Shown in pieces: positions 1 to 9,052 of a stretch of 64,000 bases of DNA (positions are counted from its first letter, which is position 1; the number at the start of each line of letters is the position of its first letter). Where the stretch lies: NCBI RefSeq assembly GCF_000612505.1, contig NZ_CP004078.1, forward strand, positions 3,883,252 to 3,947,251, in the 5' to 3' direction. Position numbers and translations under genes: made by a program. The notes beneath the pieces were generated by a model. It was not told the origin of the DNA. It made no database searches and worked only from the letters and a program-made list of their open reading frames with translations. The stretch is from Paenibacillus sabinae T27. GTDB lineage: Bacteria > Bacillota > Bacilli > Paenibacillales > Paenibacillaceae.

Positions 1-310
1 GGGCCAGCGGCAGCTGATCTCCTTCGCCAGAGCGCTTGCGCATGATCCCGCGATCTTCGTGCTCGACGAAGCGACGGCCAATATCGATACGCACACGGAG
101 AAGCTGATTCAACGGGCGGTTGACAACCTTGCTCGCGGGCGAACGACCCTGATTATCGCCCACCGCCTGTCGACGGTTGCCGGAGCCGATATCATCATCG
201 CGATGAAGAACGGCCGGATCGCCGAGTCGGGCGGCAGCGCGGAACTCTTGAAGCGGGGCGGGTATTACGCGAAGCTGCTGGAGGAAAGCCGCAGCCATGC
301 CGCTTCCTGA
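1..310 (+). CDS. ABC exporter ATP-binding domain, C-terminal fragment (5' end outside window)
   Basis: Only the last ~103 codons are present; the reading frame enters at base 2 with no start codon in the window. The visible part is the end of a nucleotide-binding domain: the tail of the signature motif (GQRQLISFARAL), the Walker B segment (IFVLDEATANID) with the D-loop, and the H-loop (LIIAHRLST). ATANID and IAHRLST are typical of fused permease-ATPase exporters of the MsbA/LmrA/YheH type, which extrude lipids or drugs, so the missing N-terminus probably holds six membrane helices. It converges on the minus-strand glycan operon, separated by that operon's terminator. The substrate cannot be inferred. 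Confidence 0.93.
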   Translation, partial: GQRQLISFARALAHDPAIFVLDEATANIDTHTEKLIQRAVDNLARGRTTLIIAHRLSTVAGADIIIAMKNGRIAESGGSAELLKRGGYYAKLLEESRSHAAS

Positions 311-340
311 TGAGGATTTCCCATTGCATACTCCTTGCAC

Positions 341-369
341 AAAAAAACTGCCGAGAATAATCTCGACAG
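341..369 (-). terminator. Intrinsic terminator of the glycan operon
   Basis: Read on the minus strand, a 9-bp stem with one mismatch (348-356 with 361-369) closes a 4-nt loop and is followed directly by seven T residues (complement of the A run at 341-347). It lies 60 nt past the stop of the solute-binding protein gene, so it likely ends the long operon starting near 12.2 kb. Confidence 0.8.
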
Positions 370-382
370 CCGAATCTTTATA

Positions 383-422
383 CTTAAGAGGAGCCCGGTA
401 TAATCCGTCAGCTCCTCTTAAG
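383..422 (-). repeat. 12-bp perfect inverted repeat in the operon 3' end
   Basis: CTTAAGAGGAGC at 383-394 is repeated as an exact reverse complement at 411-422, leaving a 16-nt loop. It begins 8 nt past the stop codon ending at 430 and has no T tract, so it is not itself a terminator. It forms a tandem pair with the U-tailed hairpin at 341-369, and could protect the mRNA 3' end. Confidence 0.6.
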
Positions 423-429
423 AGCAAGC

Positions 430-1986
430 TTATCTGCGGGGCATGGTGATACCCGTTTTGGTTTTATATTTTTCCGTAGCTTCCTTGATGACATCCTTGC
501 CGCCCTTGGAAAGCCACTCTTCTACAGCCTTCGGCCAGTCGCTGATGGGCTCCTTGCCATACACCATCTTCACCATGTGCGTCAACAGCACCGGAGGGGC
601 CGTATCCGAGTTGGGAGAGATGTCCGGATTCTTCACCAGGGCGTCAAGACGCGGGTCGAACTGAATCCCGTCGCGGCCTTCCTTAGCCAGAATCGTTTCG
701 TATACTTTGATCAGATCCTTGCCTTCTTCCGTCATATTAAGGACCCCCTTGTTGTAAGTGGTGTCCTGCACCAGCCACAGGAAGGACTGACGGTAGCGCT
801 CCTCATCTACGGCAGCGGAATCCGTCGGGGGGGTGTATACGATTTTGCCGTTCTCTTCCTTATAGGTTTCGCCCTTGTTCCCGAAGGTAAAGAAGGTTTC
901 CGCCTCATCGCTCAGCATCCAGTCAAAGAATTTCACGATATCCGCAGCATTCTTCGTACCTTCCTTGATAAAGTAGGTGCGCGTAACGGAGCCGTACAAG
1001 TAGGAGCCGCCTTTTCCGTCAGGGCCAACCGGCGAAGGAATAATCTCCAGCTCGGCGGATGGCGTTGCAGCCTTCAATTGCTGCTCCCACTGCAGAAGCT
1101 CATTGGCATTCATCGTCCACATACCCGCTTTACCCGCGAGAATCGCATTCTTGTAGTTGGTCGGGTTGATGGTGGCGAATTCCTTGTTGATCAAGCCTTC
1201 GTCATACATGGTCTTGTAGGTCTGCAACGCTTTCATCATATTTTCGTTGTCCATAAACTTCGGCTGAACCTGGCCGTTTACTTCCTCGAACATGGACAGA
1301 TACGGAAAAACATCATAAGCGCCAAAGAAAGCGTCGGAATACTTGAAATCCTGCCGGCCCATGTACGGGTTCTCAACGCCCAGCTTTTTGAAGGCCCGGA
1401 GCACATTCAAGTACTCATCGACCGTTTTGGGAACCGGCAATCCAGTTTGATCCAGCAGGTCCTTGCGAATCCAAGTCGCGCGACGGGACGGATTGGACAG
1501 AAACTCCGGTATCGCGTAGATTTTCCCTTGATAGGTGACATTTTCCCAGGCTTCCTGCGGAATTTTCTTCAACAGGTTCTGACCGTATTTCTGCAGCAGG
1601 TCATCCAGGGGCATGAACACGCCCGCCACAACGGAACCGGCCATTTCCTTGCCGTTTACGCCGCCTGAGCCTTGAACCACGTCAGGAATATCGTTAGTGG
1701 CGAACATCTGGACCATTTTCTGCTCGAACTCCTTATGAGGAACCAGTACAATGTCCAGATCGGTGTTCGTCATCTCCTCCAGCTTCTTCACCCATTTATC
1801 CTTATTCAGATTGGGCGATTTCTCAACATAGTTAAATGCCAGCGTCCGCAGCGAGATGGAGAATTTAGTTTTCTGCGGCGCATTTGTCACTTCCCCGGCA
1901 GTCACTTCTTTATCCTTACCCGAGCAACCTGCAATGACTGAAGCGGCCATTAATGCAGTCAGACAGACGCCAATCCACTTTTTCAT
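430..1986 (-). CDS. Extracellular sugar-binding lipoprotein of ABC importer (paralogue 1)
   Basis: 518-residue family 1 extracellular solute-binding protein, similar in layout to the LplA/YtcQ group that pairs with LplB/YtcP-like permeases. A lipoprotein signal is clear: basic start, hydrophobic core, and lipobox VIAGC with the lipidated cysteine at residue 21. The protein should sit on the outer face of the membrane and hand oligosaccharides to the permeases at 10.1-12.0 kb. It is closely similar along its whole length to the protein at 16268-17824 (for example both have SNPSRRATWIR and AFKK.GVENPYMGR). It is the last gene of the operon, 59 bp after the lyase, with ribosome site AAGGAGAAGG. 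The gap carries a cre-like palindrome, so it may have separate control. Confidence 0.93.
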   Translation of the reverse strand: MKKWIGVCLTALMAASVIAGCSGKDKEVTAGEVTNAPQKTKFSISLRTLAFNYVEKSPNLNKDKWVKKLEEMTNTDLDIVLVPHKEFEQKMVQMFATNDIPDVVQGSGGVNGKEMAGSVVAGVFMPLDDLLQKYGQNLLKKIPQEAWENVTYQGKIYAIPEFLSNPSRRATWIRKDLLDQTGLPVPKTVDEYLNVLRAFKKLGVENPYMGRQDFKYSDAFFGAYDVFPYLSMFEEVNGQVQPKFMDNENMMKALQTYKTMYDEGLINKEFATINPTNYKNAILAGKAGMWTMNANELLQWEQQLKAATPSAELEIIPSPVGPDGKGGSYLYGSVTRTYFIKEGTKNAADIVKFFDWMLSDEAETFFTFGNKGETYKEENGKIVYTPPTDSAAVDEERYRQSFLWLVQDTTYNKGVLNMTEEGKDLIKVYETILAKEGRDGIQFDPRLDALVKNPDISPNSDTAPPVLLTHMVKMVYGKEPISDWPKAVEEWLSKGGKDVIKEATEKYKTKTGITMPRR

Positions 1987-2026
1987 TTTATAACCTTCTC
2001 CTTGTAAAATGGGGTGCCAATCGCAA

Positions 2027-2042
2027 TTGAAAACGCTTTTAA
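2027..2042. promoter_or_regulatory. cre-like palindrome before the binding-protein gene
   Basis: TGAAAACGCTTTTA (2028-2041) matches the CcpA site consensus TGWAANCGNTNWCA at 13 of 14 positions. It lies in the 59-bp gap between lyase and binding-protein genes. No convincing -35/-10 pair is visible beside it, so it could act as a roadblock or mark a weak internal promoter. Confidence 0.45.
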
Positions 2043-2045
2043 AGA

Positions 2046-4340
2046 CTAGTATGCTTTAGGAATCTCAACCCGGTGGGTAACCCCCTGATTCGTAAAGTAA
2101 ACATGAACCCCATGGTCCTGATCGTCCATAAAGTACGATACGTAATCCCGGCTTCCTGATTTTTGGGGAATAAGGAGAGTAACGATCCGATGGCTCATGG
2201 CCTCTTCGGTTGATGCAGTCAGGTGCCAATGCTCGGGCAGCCCTTCCCAATCCTTCGGATCTACACCGGTAAATTGATTGTTTTGGCTAAGCGCCATCTC
2301 TCCGGAAGAGCTGTAGACAAACCGGCCCTCCATTTGAGCTTTTTTGCCATTTACTTTGAAGGTTTGGCCTTTCAACGTCATGGGATATAGCGTATGGAAC
2401 AGCCAATCCAGTTTTCCGGGACGTTCCAGATCCAAACTATCGGTGATGACAAAATAAGCGCTGTCAAAGAAGTATATTTCCCGCACATACCGCTTGATAT
2501 AGGGCACATTCTCCCGGTAGGCTTCCGTTGCATCCATTTGAGTGTAGCTGATCCCGGGCGTGCTATGCGCCTTCAGCACCTTGCCGGAGGCTGCCATGTT
2601 CTTCGATTTGTCCGTTCCGGCATATTGGCCCCTTCCGTCAATAAGAATCACGTTCTTGGAGCGGGTTTGCCTGCGCCACTGCATATGCATCGTGCTGTTG
2701 AATGCGACGTAATAGCCGCTCTCGATAGCCAGAGGCTCGCCGAACGCATGCAGCAGGAAGGCGTTCTGATCACCGTGGCTATGGCTCACGGAGCCGTAAC
2801 GGCTGCTCTTGGCGAGCATCATGATATGCTCCTGCGGCTCTGCCATCCGATGATGCATAGCGACCCAGCCAACATCCTGAAACCACTTCAGAGGCTCCGC
2901 AGCGAGCGGCGGCTCTGAAGGAACCTGCGGATAATCCTTGCGGTAAACCATCTCATCGAACCGGAAATCCCACCAGCCGTAATTATAGAAGATCATCTGG
3001 GTATCGGGATTCAGCTCGTTGGTCCGCTCATAATACCACTGGTATTGTCCATTTCCCATTAAGCCGGCGAATTGGCGGATATTGAAGCCCGTCTTGAGAC
3101 TGACCGGATCTCCCAGCGTCGATTGATCCCCGAAGCTGGCCCTCAAAGTGTCGGGGCTGAAGCAATAGAGCGGAAAGTCGCCGGTTTTGCGTAAGAAGGG
3201 ACGCTCATAGAAGTTGATTCCCATGTATTTGCGAACCAGATTGAACGCCTCTGTAACGAAAGCCATCTGAGTGGTCCAATACATAGGACCTTCAGCCCAG
3301 CCGCCATCCTTGCCGCCCCATGGAGTATACATTGCGGAGAAATACTCCAGCGTATAATCAAACCATTCCTGAACTTTCTCCTCCTCACCCAACATGGAAA
3401 TGCAGCAGGGAACGAGCACGGAGGACAAAGAGCGGACCGCATGGCTGTCATAAGGCACTTGATGAATTCGGGAGCGTTCGATGACGTGGAAGGCCACCTG
3501 TCCGGTTCTCCGCAGCAGAGCCTGCCGTACCTTAAGACGCTCCTCTTCCGTCAGAGAGCCGTGAAGCCAATCATAGCCCCATGCCAACGCTCCGGCTATG
3601 CGAAAGGCGCATTCATCATTGTAATCCCGGCTGGTGGTACCCTCCGTGTTCCAACTAGCAGCATGAAGCAGCCACTCTCTGGCTTTGGCGATGAGCACCT
3701 CGTCCTCCAGCACAACCCCCGCTATGGCAAGATGCCGAACGGCGTAGAAAACTTCCTGGCAGTCCATATACATCTGTCGCCATAGCTTGGCGGCGCGCTT
3801 ATTATCCGGATATGGTGCAGGCTCGGGAATGAGAGCACGCTCTGTCCAGGGCAGGACGGAATGCTTCATAAAGTCATCCCAGCCAGTCGAGACAGGGTCT
3901 TGGCGGACGGCTTCCCGGAAGGAATGAAGTTGTTCCGCCTGGAGCCAAAGCCGCGGATGGCTGGCGGAAGCGGCGGAATACCGTTCCGCTCGGGATGGGA
4001 GAGGCGTTAACGGCAGCTTATCCGCAACCACGAAATCCCTTACTTCGCTCCATCCGAAACGGGTATCATTCTCCCCGATAAGAGTGTAGCGCCAATGATA
4101 GCTGCCGGGTTCCAGCGGCTTATCCGGAGTAAACAGATTATAGGGTATTCGACTGTAAGTCAGCGTGCATTCAGGCTCAAATTCGGTGGTTGAGGATATC
4201 TGCAGCTCATACATTCCCTCTTCCAGACAAGCAGGCATCCATGTAAAACGCGGCGGGTTCTCTCCAACATCCGTATGTTCATCAGGCCCATAAGACACGT
4301 CGAGAACGCCGCTGGCGGGTTGAAATAAAGGTTCGGACAT
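2046..4340 (-). CDS. Heparinase II/III-family polysaccharide lyase (N-terminal DUF4962-like)
   Basis: 764-residue protein with no signal peptide, so probably cytoplasmic. Residues 1-105 look like a beta-rich DUF4962-type module (ENPPRFTWMP), then an alpha/alpha-toroid (about 120-450), then the heparinase II/III beta-sandwich (about 490-700). Candidate catalytic residues by analogy with heparinase II-like lyases are His300 (DSHAVR), Tyr354 (EGPMYW) and His522 (SHSHGDQN); this assignment is inferred. Such enzymes cleave uronate-containing chains by beta-elimination. The start was set at MSEPLF: its ATG follows the upstream stop by 2 bp and is preceded by GGAGT. Upstream in-frame codons lie inside the previous gene. 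The precise PL family and substrate (alginate, a glycosaminoglycan or another uronan) cannot be fixed. Confidence 0.85.
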   Translation of the reverse strand: MSEPLFQPASGVLDVSYGPDEHTDVGENPPRFTWMPACLEEGMYELQISSTTEFEPECTLTYSRIPYNLFTPDKPLEPGSYHWRYTLIGENDTRFGWSEVRDFVVADKLPLTPLPSRAERYSAASASHPRLWLQAEQLHSFREAVRQDPVSTGWDDFMKHSVLPWTERALIPEPAPYPDNKRAAKLWRQMYMDCQEVFYAVRHLAIAGVVLEDEVLIAKAREWLLHAASWNTEGTTSRDYNDECAFRIAGALAWGYDWLHGSLTEEERLKVRQALLRRTGQVAFHVIERSRIHQVPYDSHAVRSLSSVLVPCCISMLGEEEKVQEWFDYTLEYFSAMYTPWGGKDGGWAEGPMYWTTQMAFVTEAFNLVRKYMGINFYERPFLRKTGDFPLYCFSPDTLRASFGDQSTLGDPVSLKTGFNIRQFAGLMGNGQYQWYYERTNELNPDTQMIFYNYGWWDFRFDEMVYRKDYPQVPSEPPLAAEPLKWFQDVGWVAMHHRMAEPQEHIMMLAKSSRYGSVSHSHGDQNAFLLHAFGEPLAIESGYYVAFNSTMHMQWRRQTRSKNVILIDGRGQYAGTDKSKNMAASGKVLKAHSTPGISYTQMDATEAYRENVPYIKRYVREIYFFDSAYFVITDSLDLERPGKLDWLFHTLYPMTLKGQTFKVNGKKAQMEGRFVYSSSGEMALSQNNQFTGVDPKDWEGLPEHWHLTASTEEAMSHRIVTLLIPQKSGSRDYVSYFMDDQDHGVHVYFTNQGVTHRVEIPKAY

Positions 4341-4342
4341 CT

Positions 4343-6427
4343 TTACTCCTCCGTATTCCGGTACTCTTCCTGAATCAGTCCCGCTTCGGGGTTCAGGCAA
4401 TAGGCAACTCGTTGCCCATCTGCTTCTATCTGGATTCGGGCCGGTCCGCCCGCTTGACTCACAAGCTTCAGTACAGCCGGTTCATGACCGGCCCGGTAAA
4501 CCGTAATAAAATGGGCCGAGGGGCCTCTGTGCCGAAGCATGATGCCTCGAATGCGCCTGCTCGGGTCTTCGGTAATACCCGGTGTGCGGATTTCATGCAG
4601 AATGGAGCCGGGCGGCAGCAGAGCGCTTACGGTCACTTCATATTCCGGGTCGTGACCCCCTTCACCATGACGGGTGCTCCACCCTGCTCTTAACGCACAG
4701 TCCGTCTCATTCTTCAGTAAGGATAGCACCTCTACTGAACCGTAGCCCGCTTCCTGTCCGAGGACTGCCGGAGAGTCCGTCCGGACGCGGGAAGACTCGA
4801 CCGGGAACAGCAAATGTCCCGTCGGATGATACCACCAGTCTATTTCCCGATCCTGCTCGCGGCCCGTCACCTGCTCAACATGAAACCAGTCCAGCAGCCA
4901 ACCGTCGGTCAATAAAAGATGCCGGTCGAGAACAGCCTCTTCATATGCGCCGTCCGAGCGAATCCATAAGTACGTATCTTCATTTTCCTGCCGGAATTGC
5001 CTGCAGCTGCCGGTATGGGGAGCCTGGGAGCGTCCTCCGATGCTTACCGTGTTATGGCTCGCGGTTTCGGCATACCATTCCTTTCGCAAAGTGGAGCCGT
5101 AAGGAACCATTCCCAGCTCGGGAGCAACCTCTCCCAACCGATGCATAATTGTGATATGCAGCTTGTCATAATGCCCGTGAGAGCCGCCATGCTCTCCGAA
5201 GTCTGCCAGAACAGACAGGGGGTTGCCCGGGTGGCGGAGGATGGCGAAGCCGGAATCCGGCAGCAGGACAGAGGCCCTCTTCCAGGAGGCGGAGTGAAGC
5301 TCCATACTCTCTTCTTGTCCGTACAGCACCGCCTCCAGACCGGTCCGCTCTTCCTGCCCGTATAAATACCGATAAGCCTTCGCCAGTACAGGATGGAAGG
5401 TGGGGTCTTTGTAAACCGCACACCCTATTTCGAATACTTCAGCGATTTCCCGCGCGAAGGGAACGCGTGCATAAGGACCATCATGCAGGGCTGGAAGCTC
5501 CCCGTTATCGCCACTAAGCTTTACCAGCAGCTGAAACATGCCACGGATGGATTGTCCCTGATCTCCCTTGGCGTCATAGAGGTCGACACCGAAGCGTTCG
5601 GCCATCTCGGCCGCTATGAGATAAGCCCGCAGCACAAAAATATGGTAGTACGTGCTGCCTTCAAATTCAAAGCCGTCCGGCTTGACGCCAATAGACAGAT
5701 GATGATAGAACCCGCCTTCCCCCTCCAGCAGGGAACCGAGCTTTTCCCCGGTACCCTTGGCGGCATATACGCAAGCCAGGCTGGCGTTTAGCCATGCGGT
5801 ATAATTGTTCTCTGCATTCTTCTTCTCGTGAATGAGAATGCGGCGGTACTGCTCCATGCTCTCCTCCAGCATCGTGAAGAACGCCTGCAGCTTCTTCTCT
5901 TCCCCTGCCGTGAACGTCACTCCATGGTCCACAAGAAGCAAGTAGGCCCGAATAAGCGTGGTGGACCAGATAGCCTCCGTCAGCGCCTGATGAAAGGCTC
6001 GGCCCCTAAGCATCCAGGGTTGAGCATCGGGATGAACCGGATATAGCGGGAACTGCTCCGCATATCCGGCAAGAATCGTCCGGGCCAGGCCGCTATAGAA
6101 GTCTTCCCCGTCTGCGGCGTATACCGCAGCAGCCTGCAGCGCGTACCGAGCCATCGCCTGATGCCGGTATACCAGCCATGCTCCCCGGTACGGTTCACCT
6201 TCCAGCTTGCAGCCCTTCGGACAAGAAAAGACAACCGCATCCCGCTCTGCAGCATCGAAGATCAGCTCGGTATGATGCCGGGGACACACATATTGATGCC
6301 ACCAGCCGCCGGGCTCTTCCGGAAGAAGAATCTCTTCACTCCGGAAAAAGTCCAGCTCTGTCTTCAATTTATCCACCGCATGGCGGGCCCAGGAAAAAGT
6401 AACCGCTTTCTCCTTTATGGTCATCAT
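4343..6427 (-). CDS. Heparinase II/III-family lyase, oligoalginate-lyase-like
   Basis: 694 residues without a signal peptide. The N-terminal two thirds form an alpha-helical toroid; the C-terminal third carries the heparinase II/III motif GEHGGSHGHYDKL with His417 and His419. Tyr260 or Tyr261 in EGSTYYH is a candidate catalytic base, and an Asn-Asn-Tyr triplet sits at 207-209, where PL17-type enzymes usually have Asn-Asn-His. This resembles PL15/PL17 exo-lyases that turn uronate oligosaccharides into unsaturated monosaccharides, but family placement is tentative. An early cysteine/histidine-rich segment (CPRHH..CPKGC, ~48-73) looks like a metal-binding insertion. The start codon overlaps the SDR stop as ATGA, so the genes are probably translationally coupled, and the other lyase follows 2 bp downstream. 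Confidence 0.85.
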   Translation of the reverse strand: MMTIKEKAVTFSWARHAVDKLKTELDFFRSEEILLPEEPGGWWHQYVCPRHHTELIFDAAERDAVVFSCPKGCKLEGEPYRGAWLVYRHQAMARYALQAAAVYAADGEDFYSGLARTILAGYAEQFPLYPVHPDAQPWMLRGRAFHQALTEAIWSTTLIRAYLLLVDHGVTFTAGEEKKLQAFFTMLEESMEQYRRILIHEKKNAENNYTAWLNASLACVYAAKGTGEKLGSLLEGEGGFYHHLSIGVKPDGFEFEGSTYYHIFVLRAYLIAAEMAERFGVDLYDAKGDQGQSIRGMFQLLVKLSGDNGELPALHDGPYARVPFAREIAEVFEIGCAVYKDPTFHPVLAKAYRYLYGQEERTGLEAVLYGQEESMELHSASWKRASVLLPDSGFAILRHPGNPLSVLADFGEHGGSHGHYDKLHITIMHRLGEVAPELGMVPYGSTLRKEWYAETASHNTVSIGGRSQAPHTGSCRQFRQENEDTYLWIRSDGAYEEAVLDRHLLLTDGWLLDWFHVEQVTGREQDREIDWWYHPTGHLLFPVESSRVRTDSPAVLGQEAGYGSVEVLSLLKNETDCALRAGWSTRHGEGGHDPEYEVTVSALLPPGSILHEIRTPGITEDPSRRIRGIMLRHRGPSAHFITVYRAGHEPAVLKLVSQAGGPARIQIEADGQRVAYCLNPEAGLIQEEYRNTEE

Positions 6428-7185
6428 CGCATGGACATGCCTCCGTTAATTTCAATGATTTCGCCTGTCAGATAATCCGACAGCTCCGAAGCGAGAAATA
6501 GTGTCACGTTGGCCACATCCTGCGGAACGCCTTCCCGGCCTAGCGGAATCTTCGTAATCGTTGCCTGCCTTGCCGCTTCCGGGGTAAAAGTAGCATGAAA
6601 AGCGGTCTGACCGATGAACCCGGGGGAGATAGCGTTTACATTTATTCCGTGAGAACCCAGTTCCTTGGCAAGCCCCTTGGTATAAGACCATACCGCCGCT
6701 TTGCTCGCCGCATAGACAGAAGCGCCGGGCCCGCCGCCGTCATGGGCCGCGAGGGAAGATACATTGATGATTTTACCTCTTTTCTTGGCGATCATTCCCG
6801 GTGCTACGGCTTTGCAGGCAAACACGCATGATTTAAAATTGACGTCCAACACCTTGTTGTAATGTTCTTCGTCCATTTCGGTATTGGGAACCCTCTTGAC
6901 CATACCGCCCGCGTTGTTGACGAGGATATCGATGGTTCCGCCGAAATGCTCCTCAATTTCCTTCACCATGTTGTCCAGTTGGGCAGGGCTTGTTGCATCT
7001 GCCTGAAAAGCATAAGCTTCTCCTCCGGCCTGACGGACCGCTTCCACCGCCTCCTCCGAAGAGCCGAACAAATAGTTTACGGCCACTTTGGCGCCGGAAG
7101 CAGCCAGCGTTTCCAGGATTTGTCGGCCGATCCCCGCATTGGACCCTGTAACAAGCGCAATTTTACCAGTCAAATCAATTATCAT
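6424..7185 (-). CDS. SDR-family NAD(P)-dependent dehydrogenase, likely uronate-pathway reductase
   Basis: 253-residue classical short-chain dehydrogenase. Visible are the dinucleotide motif TGSNAGIG (13-20), NNAGG (90-94), catalytic Ser144 in NVSS, and Tyr158/Lys162 in YAASK. In uronate-degradation loci such enzymes commonly act as KduD-type 5-dehydrogenases or as reductases of 4-deoxy-5-hexoseulose uronate to 2-keto-3-deoxygluconate. Its position just upstream of, and overlapping, two lyase genes supports that role here, but the substrate is inferred. The start has ribosome site GGGAGG 8 nt away and lies inside the end of the kinase gene (11-bp overlap). Confidence 0.9.
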   Translation of the reverse strand: MIIDLTGKIALVTGSNAGIGRQILETLAASGAKVAVNYLFGSSEEAVEAVRQAGGEAYAFQADATSPAQLDNMVKEIEEHFGGTIDILVNNAGGMVKRVPNTEMDEEHYNKVLDVNFKSCVFACKAVAPGMIAKKRGKIINVSSLAAHDGGGPGASVYAASKAAVWSYTKGLAKELGSHGINVNAISPGFIGQTAFHATFTPEAARQATITKIPLGREGVPQDVANVTLFLASELSDYLTGEIIEINGGMSMR

Positions 7186-9052
7186 TGCATATTCCTCCCA
7201 ATAACGTTTTATTTTTAAAACATTCTTTTCCCCGCTCCACAGGCATGGACAAGATCATCCGCGTTCCCTCATTCTCCTTGCTTTCGACGCTTAACCCGTA
7301 TTGTTCTCCGAACACCATCTGGATTCTCCGGTGCACGTTCATGATCCCAATCCCCCCTCTATGATAGCGGGAATCGCCTTCCGTATCCGCCAGTTGATTC
7401 AGGTTCAGCTTTTCGCGAAGCTCGTCGAGCCGTTCCCGGGACATCCCTGATCCGTTATCCTCTACGAGAACATAAAGCCGGTCTCCCTCTACCCTGGCGT
7501 CGATTCGAATATAATGCCGGTCCTCAATCCCATTGGAAAATGCATGCTGAAAAATATTTTCGATCAAGGGCTGAAGCGTCAGCCTGACCGTCTTGGCGAG
7601 AAGCAGCGCTGGCGGAATCACAACATCGATTTCGAACTCCCGGCCGATCCGGTGCTTGAGAATCGTCATGTAGCTCAATACATGGCGAAGCTCATTGGCT
7701 ATCGTAATCTCCTCCAAGTTCGTTTGGATGGAGTAGCGAAGCATGAACGCCATGGCCTCCACCATTTCCGTTATTTCATCCGAATCCTGAACGACCGCGT
7801 AGCATTTAATAGTCTCTAACGTGTTATAAAGAAAGTGCGGATTAATCTGCAGTTGAAGCGCCTGAAATTCCGCCTGCTGACGCTCCAGCCTGGTCTCCTG
7901 CAGCTCCAGAGCCGCCTTCTGGGTCGTAAGCTCCGCTTCATATACCCGCTCGATCATTTCGGACAGTCGGGTCACCATAAGATTGTAGCTGCGCATCAAG
8001 CCCCCCAGCTCATCCTGACGGCCGTCCGTCTCAAGCCTTCGCCAATTTCCTTTTTCCGTCTCCCTCATGCCTTCCTTGAGAATCAGGATAGGCTTCGTGA
8101 TAGATCCTCCGAATCGAGAGGCAAGCCACAATGTACCGGCAAGCGTGAGAACTCCCACAACCAGCGTGGTCGTGCGTATGGTCGAGATGGGCTTGCGCAG
8201 CTCGGCAACCGGCATGGATACCACAAGCTGCCATTTGGAATAATCGGATTTTCGCGACACGAACATATACTCTTTCCCGTCTACCTTCTCCACGACGGAA
8301 TCGTTCGGGTGCTGAAATACGTTTCGGATGAGATCAGCAGATAACCCTGGAAGGTTCTCATTCCCTTCCGGCCGGTATAGGAGTTTGCCGAATTCGTCCA
8401 TGATAAAGAAGAATCCGCCCTGTCCCAAATCAAGAGGTTCCCATATGCGGGCCAGATCCTCTGCCTTGAACTCGATGGCCACAATGCCGTTGGGACGATA
8501 GGAGGAAGCACCTCTGATTCGGCGGACCATCGTAATAATGTTCTGATCCCCTTCATTCGCCACATTCGTGTTGAGAATGGCAATGCGGCCGCTATCCGGC
8601 GTATGGTTGCTTAAGAAACGGTAGCGTTCCAGGGGATGAAACTGCAGACTGTAAGCCTGATTCGAGTTATCGTCGCTGATGGCCTTGCCGTGTTCGCCAA
8701 TGACGTACATCAGGTTAATCTGGGGATAAAGAATAAACAGAGAGCGAAACAAATACTTCTGTATGTCATTCGTATATTGATAGTAAGAGTAGTTGTCCTC
8801 CGGGTCCATATCAAGGAACTGTTTGACTTGACTATAGGACAGGATGGAATCGCTGGCCTTTTCATAATTTTGCAAATACAGGTCCGTTTGATAGGACGCG
8901 CTCCTGATGACTTGGGCAATGGACTTCTCCGAAGATTTATCAAGCGCTTCCGAAGCCTGAAAATAAGAGATAAATCCTACCATGGACAAGGATAGAACGA
9001 TGACGGTCAGAAAGGAGGCAAACAGCTTACCCGACAGACTCTTTCTCATCAT
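7175..9052 (-). CDS. Two-component sensor histidine kinase, YesM type
   Basis: 625 residues. One membrane helix at ~10-30, an extracellular double-Cache-like sensor (about 35-290), a second helix at ~293-313, a HAMP linker, then the His_kinase domain with the phosphorylated His406 in INPHFLYNTLE, and a C-terminal HATPase_c with DNGSGM and GIGIMNVH boxes. Kinases of this group sense extracellular sugars or binding-protein complexes and signal to YesN-type regulators. The gene overlaps the response regulator stop (ATGA) and the downstream SDR start, so kinase, regulator, importer and enzymes form one unit. It is expected to control the glycan locus, perhaps with the binding lipoproteins as co-sensors (inference). 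Confidence 0.93.
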   Translation of the reverse strand: MMRKSLSGKLFASFLTVIVLSLSMVGFISYFQASEALDKSSEKSIAQVIRSASYQTDLYLQNYEKASDSILSYSQVKQFLDMDPEDNYSYYQYTNDIQKYLFRSLFILYPQINLMYVIGEHGKAISDDNSNQAYSLQFHPLERYRFLSNHTPDSGRIAILNTNVANEGDQNIITMVRRIRGASSYRPNGIVAIEFKAEDLARIWEPLDLGQGGFFFIMDEFGKLLYRPEGNENLPGLSADLIRNVFQHPNDSVVEKVDGKEYMFVSRKSDYSKWQLVVSMPVAELRKPISTIRTTTLVVGVLTLAGTLWLASRFGGSITKPILILKEGMRETEKGNWRRLETDGRQDELGGLMRSYNLMVTRLSEMIERVYEAELTTQKAALELQETRLERQQAEFQALQLQINPHFLYNTLETIKCYAVVQDSDEITEMVEAMAFMLRYSIQTNLEEITIANELRHVLSYMTILKHRIGREFEIDVVIPPALLLAKTVRLTLQPLIENIFQHAFSNGIEDRHYIRIDARVEGDRLYVLVEDNGSGMSRERLDELREKLNLNQLADTEGDSRYHRGGIGIMNVHRRIQMVFGEQYGLSVESKENEGTRMILSMPVERGKECFKNKTLLGGICNDN